Position numbers and translations under genes: made by a program. The notes under the pieces are model-generated. The model made no database searches. It worked only from the letters and a program-made list of their open reading frames with translations, and was not told the DNA's origin. From Limnochordia bacterium (GTDB lineage Bacteria > Bacillota > Limnochordia > Darwinibacteriales > DTU012), in the NCBI GenBank assembly GCA_007116995.1, contig SKHL01000203.1:1-5149 (forward strand): a stretch of DNA of 5,149 nucleotides. The letters run 5' to 3'. Position 1 is the first letter of the stretch, and each line of letters begins with the position of its first letter. Below, in pieces: positions 1-5,149 of this stretch.

Positions 1-2932
<2,932 letters not shown>

Positions 2933-2934
<2 letters not shown>

Positions 2935-2949
2935 CTATTTCGAATAGCG
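2933..2949 (+). other. Hairpin at the 23S 3' end
   Basis: GCTATT (2934-2939) pairs with AATAGC (2943-2948) around a TCG loop, with a T-G wobble below. It sits exactly where the mature 23S should end. No T-run follows, so it is not an intrinsic terminator; a role in 3' end maturation is an inference. The real 23S stalk would need the 5' flank outside the window. Confidence 0.45.
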
Positions 2950-3081
2950 TAATATATTATATTATTGTGTTTAAATCAAATATTTTGGATTAATAAAAAT
3001 AGAGCCAAACAGTCCAAAATCTAAAGAAAAACCTTTAAAAACTGTTGTAATACGAAGTTAGAACATTATTCTAAAGTTCCA
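2935..3081 (+). other. 23S-5S transcribed spacer
   Basis: About 160 nt of AT-rich sequence separate the mature 23S and 5S ends. I find no tRNA and no open frame of note. It holds weak hairpins: an imperfect one at 2971-2993 (TTAA/TTAA ends, ATCAAA against TTTGGAT with one mismatch and one wobble) and GAAC/GTTC arms at 3061-3079. No stem followed by a U-run is present, so transcription probably continues into the 5S. Confidence 0.6.
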
Positions 3082-3231
3082 TATTTATGTTCACAAATGG
3101 TGGTGCTTATGTGTTTTGGGGAAATACCTGTTCCCATTCCGAATACAGAAGTCAAGCCCAATACAGTCGATGATACTGGTCATATTATGGCTGGGAAAGT
3201 AGATTGGTGCCACCATTTGTGAGCATAGATG
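3082..3231 (+). other. 5S precursor stem enclosing the 5S rRNA
   Basis: Positions 3082-3103 pair with 3210-3231 as 22 uninterrupted base pairs, including three G-U wobbles (3082/3231, 3085/3228, 3090/3223). Mature 5S helix I uses only the inner part; about 14 further pairs lie outside the mature ends. This is a plausible double-stranded substrate for an RNase III- or M5-type enzyme that frees 5S from the 23S and 16S portions of the transcript. The pairing is seen directly; the enzyme is inferred. Confidence 0.7.
3096..3218 (+). rRNA. rrf: 5S ribosomal RNA
   Basis: Large-subunit 5S rRNA, about 122 nt. Helix I is ATGGTGG (3097-3103) with CCACCAT (3210-3216), extended inward by T-G, G-T and C-G pairs. 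The conserved middle is clear: CCTGTTCCCATTCCGAA, then CAGAAGTCAAG, then the CTGGGAAAGTAG segment near 3191-3202. Ends were set by alignment to the B. subtilis 5S helix I and are uncertain by about 5 nt because the stem continues outward. The helix I-to-loop B part is about 4 nt longer than in B. subtilis, and the usual CCGAAC reads CCGAAT here. It follows the 23S by about 160 nt and precedes the 16S by about 58 nt, the reverse of the usual place of 5S at the end of an operon. Confidence 0.95.
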
Positions 3232-3236
3232 AGATC

Positions 3237-3271
3237 ATTAATAGTATAAATAAGAGATAAAGTATGAATTT
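3237..3271 (+). other. 16S processing stalk, 5' arm
   Basis: Positions 3237-3264 are the reverse complement of 4809-4836 apart from one A-A mismatch (3248/4825) and one T-G wobble (3239/4834). After a bulged T3265, positions 3266-3271 pair with 4803-4808. The total is 33 base pairs closing a loop that contains the whole 16S gene, the classic shape of a bacterial pre-16S RNase III stalk. The arm begins 5 nt after the 5S precursor stem ends, so there is no space for a promoter between 5S and the stalk. Confidence 0.85.
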
Positions 3272-3594
3272 TTTGTTTGTGAAGAGTTTGACCCTGGCTC
3301 AGGATGAACGCTAGCAGAACGCCTAACACATGCAAGTCGAACGATCCTTCGGGATAGTGGCGAACGAGCGAGTAACACGTACTTAACTTGCCCTCGAGAT
3401 GAGAACAACTACGGAGACGTAGCTAATTCTCAATATGCTCACGATGGTGAAATTCCAATGTGAGGAAAGATTTATCGCTCGGGGAGAGGGGTGCGTCCTA
3501 TCAGGTAGTTGGTAAGGTAATGGCTTACCAAGCCTATGACGGGTAGCCGGTTTGAGATGATGATCGGCCGCGATGGGACTGAGATACGGCCCAT

Positions 3595-3626
<32 letters not shown>

Positions 3627-4005
3627 CACAATGGACGAAAGTCTGATGCAGCGATTCTGCGTGGAGGATGAAGCATTACGGTGTGTAAACTCCTTTTCTG
3701 GTAGAAGACGAATGACGGTATACCAGGAATAAGGGACGGCTAACTATGTGCCAGCAGCCGCGGTAATACATAGGTCCCAAGCGTTATCCGGATTTACTGG
3801 GCGTAAAGAGTCTGTAGCCGGACATATAAGTCTGTTTTCAAATACTGTGGCTCAACCATAGAAAGGGAATAGATACTGTATGACTGGAAGTTGTTGGGGG
3901 TTAGTGGAATTTCAGGTGGAGCGGTGAAATGCGTTGATATCTGAAAGAACGCCGAAAGCGAAAGCAGCTAACTACAACAAACTTGACGGTAAGAGACGAA
4001 AGCTT

Positions 4006-4039
<34 letters not shown>

Positions 4040-4718
4040 AAGCCGTAAATGATGCTTGCTAGATGTTTTGCTCCGATCTTCGGAGTGGAGTGTCGTAATC
4101 TAACGAGTTAAGCAAGCCGCCTGGGTAGTATATTCGCAAGAATGAAACTCAAAGGGATAGGCGGGGGAACACACAAGCAGTGGATTATCTAGATTAATTG
4201 GATAATAAGCCAAGAATCTTACCTAAACTTGACATGTACTATGTCCTATGTGAAAGCATAGTAGTCCGAGCAATCGGATATGGTACACAGGTGGTGCATG
4301 GTCGTCGTCAGCTCGTGCCGCAAGGTGTCTAGTTAAGTCTGGAAACGAGCGCAACCCTCATCTTTAGTTAGAATGTCTAAAGAGACTGCTTCGGTAACGA
4401 AGAGGAAGGAGAGGATGACGTCAGATCCTCATGCCCCTTACGTTTAGGGCTTCATAGATAATACAATGGGTAGTACAGCGAGAAGCTAAGCCGCGAGGTG
4501 GAGCAAAACTCTAAAACTATCCTTAGTTCGGATTGTAGTCTGGAACTCGACTACATGAAGTTGGAATTGCTAGTAATGGCGGGTCAGCTACACCGCCGTG
4601 AATATGTCCCTGTTCCTTGCACTCACCGCCCGTCAAACCATGGGAGCTGAGAGCCTCTGAAGATTCGCTATGCGGGTTAAGGAGGATATTAGTGACTGGG
4701 GTTAAGTCGTAACAAGGT

Positions 4719-4740
4719 ATCCCTACGGGAACGTGGGGAT
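4719..4740 (+). other. 16S helix 45 with GGAA tetraloop
   Basis: Nine pairs: 4719-4727 (ATCCCTACG) with 4732-4740 (CGTGGGGAT), one of them T-G, around GGAA (4728-4731), whose two A's are the KsgA dimethylation sites in the family. Several pairs differ from E. coli on both sides and still match. This fixes the register of the 3' tail that follows. Confidence 0.9.
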
Positions 4741-4753
4741 AGACCACCATCCT
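4741..4753 (+). promoter_or_regulatory. 16S 3' tail at the anti-Shine-Dalgarno position, non-canonical
   Basis: Aligned without gaps after helix 45, the tail reads AGACCACCATCCT where E. coli has GGATCACCTCCTT. The core CCTCCT becomes CCATCC (4747-4752). Its perfect complement in mRNA would be GGATGG rather than AGGAGG. No CCTCC occurs in the next 50 nt either, so a shifted 3' end would not restore it. The effect on translation initiation is an inference. Confidence 0.75.
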
Positions 4754-4772
4754 AAAACTTTTTAAAAAACCA

Positions 4773-4796
4773 GGTTTTGGCTGAAATGCCTCAACC
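4773..4796 (+). other. Hairpin in the 16S trailer
   Basis: GGTT (4773-4776) pairs with AACC (4793-4796) and GGC (4779-4781) with GCC (4788-4790), with a two-by-two internal mismatch and a TGAAAT loop. It lies between the mature 16S end and the 3' arm of the stalk. Function unknown; possibly a spacer structure that is removed during processing. Confidence 0.4.
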
Positions 4797-4802
4797 ATTA
4801 TT

Positions 4803-4836
4803 AAATTCTACTTTATCTCTTATTAATACTATTGAT
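4803..4836 (+). other. 16S processing stalk, 3' arm
   Basis: Partner of 3237-3271: 4803-4808 pairs with 3266-3271 and 4809-4836 with 3237-3264. It lies about 50 nt past the mature 16S end and 3 nt before the terminator stem, so the locus ends right after the stalk closes. Confidence 0.85.
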
Positions 4837-4839
4837 ACT

Positions 4840-4872
4840 AAAAAAACTAAACTTAATTGTTTAGTTTTTTTT
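4840..4872 (+). terminator. Intrinsic terminator of the rRNA transcript
   Basis: A-run plus CTAAAC (4840-4852) pairs with GTTTAG plus T-run (4859-4871), loop TTAATT (4853-4858). The first six inner pairs are mixed, the rest A-T, and eight T's end the element. This is a Rho-independent terminator in an AT-rich genome. Because of the matching A-run it could also work on the opposite strand for a convergent gene. It is the only good terminator in the window, which supports transcription through 23S, 5S and 16S together. Confidence 0.85.
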
Positions 4873-4898
4873 AAAACCAAGATTTTTTATTTCATTAT

Positions 4899-4925
4899 GT
4901 AAGGGCGATTATTAATCGCCCCTAC
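4899..4925. repeat. Palindromic repeat-like element (GGGCGATT/AATCGCCC)
   Basis: GGGCGATT (4903-4910) and AATCGCCC (4914-4921) are perfect inverted repeats around ATT. After one A-C mismatch the outer GTA/TAC also match, so the 27-nt element is GTAaGGGCGATT-ATT-AATCGCCCcTAC. It is GC-rich against AT-rich surroundings. The GTAGGGGCG...CGCCCCTAC style resembles small palindromes scattered in many bacterial genomes. Only one copy is visible here, so 'repeat' is inferred. Confidence 0.6.
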
Positions 4926-4955
4926 AATATCATTTATATTATTCCCTCATCTTGC

Positions 4956-5006
4956 AGGCGCATTGTCATTGCGAGCAGGCTTGCGAAGCAATCTGCACTT
5001 GCGCCT
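4956..5006. repeat. Long imperfect palindrome with a CATTGCGAGC...GCGAAGCAATCT core
   Basis: Outer arms AGGCGC (4956-4961) and GCGCCT (5001-5006) enclose ATTGC (4968-4972) and GCAAT (4988-4992), with GCA/TGC (4975-4977/4982-4984) at the tip. The core from 4965 to 4994 resembles the GTCATTGCGAG...GAAGCAATCT palindromes that recur between genes in several unrelated bacterial groups, as I recall them. It is much richer in GC than its flanks. No transposase or target-site duplication is seen. Confidence 0.55.
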
Positions 5007-5149
5007 ACATTGATGGAGAAGTTGGTGGTTTTTAAGTGTAGAGAGATTTGTTCTACCACCTGGAAATGCAATTTAGCCCTACATAAATAGGATATTTTAT
5101 CATTTTGGAAGCATTAAAATTTAATAACCCTTTATTTTTTTATATCAAC

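Larger units (their letters stand above)
4873..5149. other. AT-rich intergenic region without a gene
   Basis: After the terminator I find no open frame, tRNA or rRNA. The stretch holds two palindromic elements (listed separately) and a weaker inverted pair, GGTGGT (5024-5029) with ACCACC (5055-5060). No convincing -35/-10 pair or ribosome binding site for a downstream gene is visible before the window ends. Confidence 0.6.

Noticed and set aside
3239..3264. TATAAA-like box before the 16S as a 16S promoter
   Set aside because: There is no matching -35 at proper spacing, and the bases are fully used in the processing stalk; starting there would remove the stalk.
3269..3274. T-run before the 16S as a terminator of a 23S-5S unit
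   Set aside because: No stem directly precedes it; the nearest stem, around 5S, ends almost 40 nt earlier.
4523..4798. 91-codon minus-strand frame over the 16S 3' end
   Set aside because: Almost all of it is antisense to the conserved 16S 3' region; no coding features.

Overview
The window holds a complete rRNA locus in an unusual order. A 23S rRNA gene (about 15 nt short at its 5' end because the window starts inside it) is followed by a 5S rRNA gene, then, only about 58 nt later, by a complete 16S rRNA gene, all on the + strand. I see no protein-coding gene, tRNA gene, CRISPR array or transposase. The open frames that exist lie inside the rRNAs, mostly antisense to them.

Organism: bacterial rRNA (bacterial A1408 and G530 loop, separate 5S, anti-SD-type tail position) from an AT-rich genome. 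The short 16S (about 1478 nt; reduced h6 and h17), the A921/G923 variant and many compensated changes at near-universal sites suggest a Candidate Phyla Radiation (Patescibacteria) member. The Gracilibacteria/Absconditabacteria/Peregrinibacteria side is possible, but this placement rests on memory of sequence style and is tentative.

Layout: 1-2934 23S; 2935-3081 AT-rich spacer with small hairpins and no tRNA; 3082-3231 5S inside a 22-bp precursor stem; 3237-3271 the 5' arm of a long 16S processing stalk; 3276-4753 16S; 4754-4802 short trailer with a hairpin; 4803-4836 the 3' arm of the stalk; 4840-4872 an intrinsic terminator; 4873-5149 non-coding AT-rich sequence with two palindromic, probably dispersed, elements.

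How it works together: the 5S stem and the 16S stalk are separated by 5 nt, with no terminator and no room for a promoter between them. The simplest reading is one transcript, 23S-5S-16S, cut by a double-strand RNase at stacked stems and ended by the terminator after the 16S. The most notable points are the reversed order, an altered 16S 3' tail (CCATCC where CCTCCT is expected) next to a fully paired helix 45, and a rewritten but fully compensated central pseudoknot/h28/h30 region.
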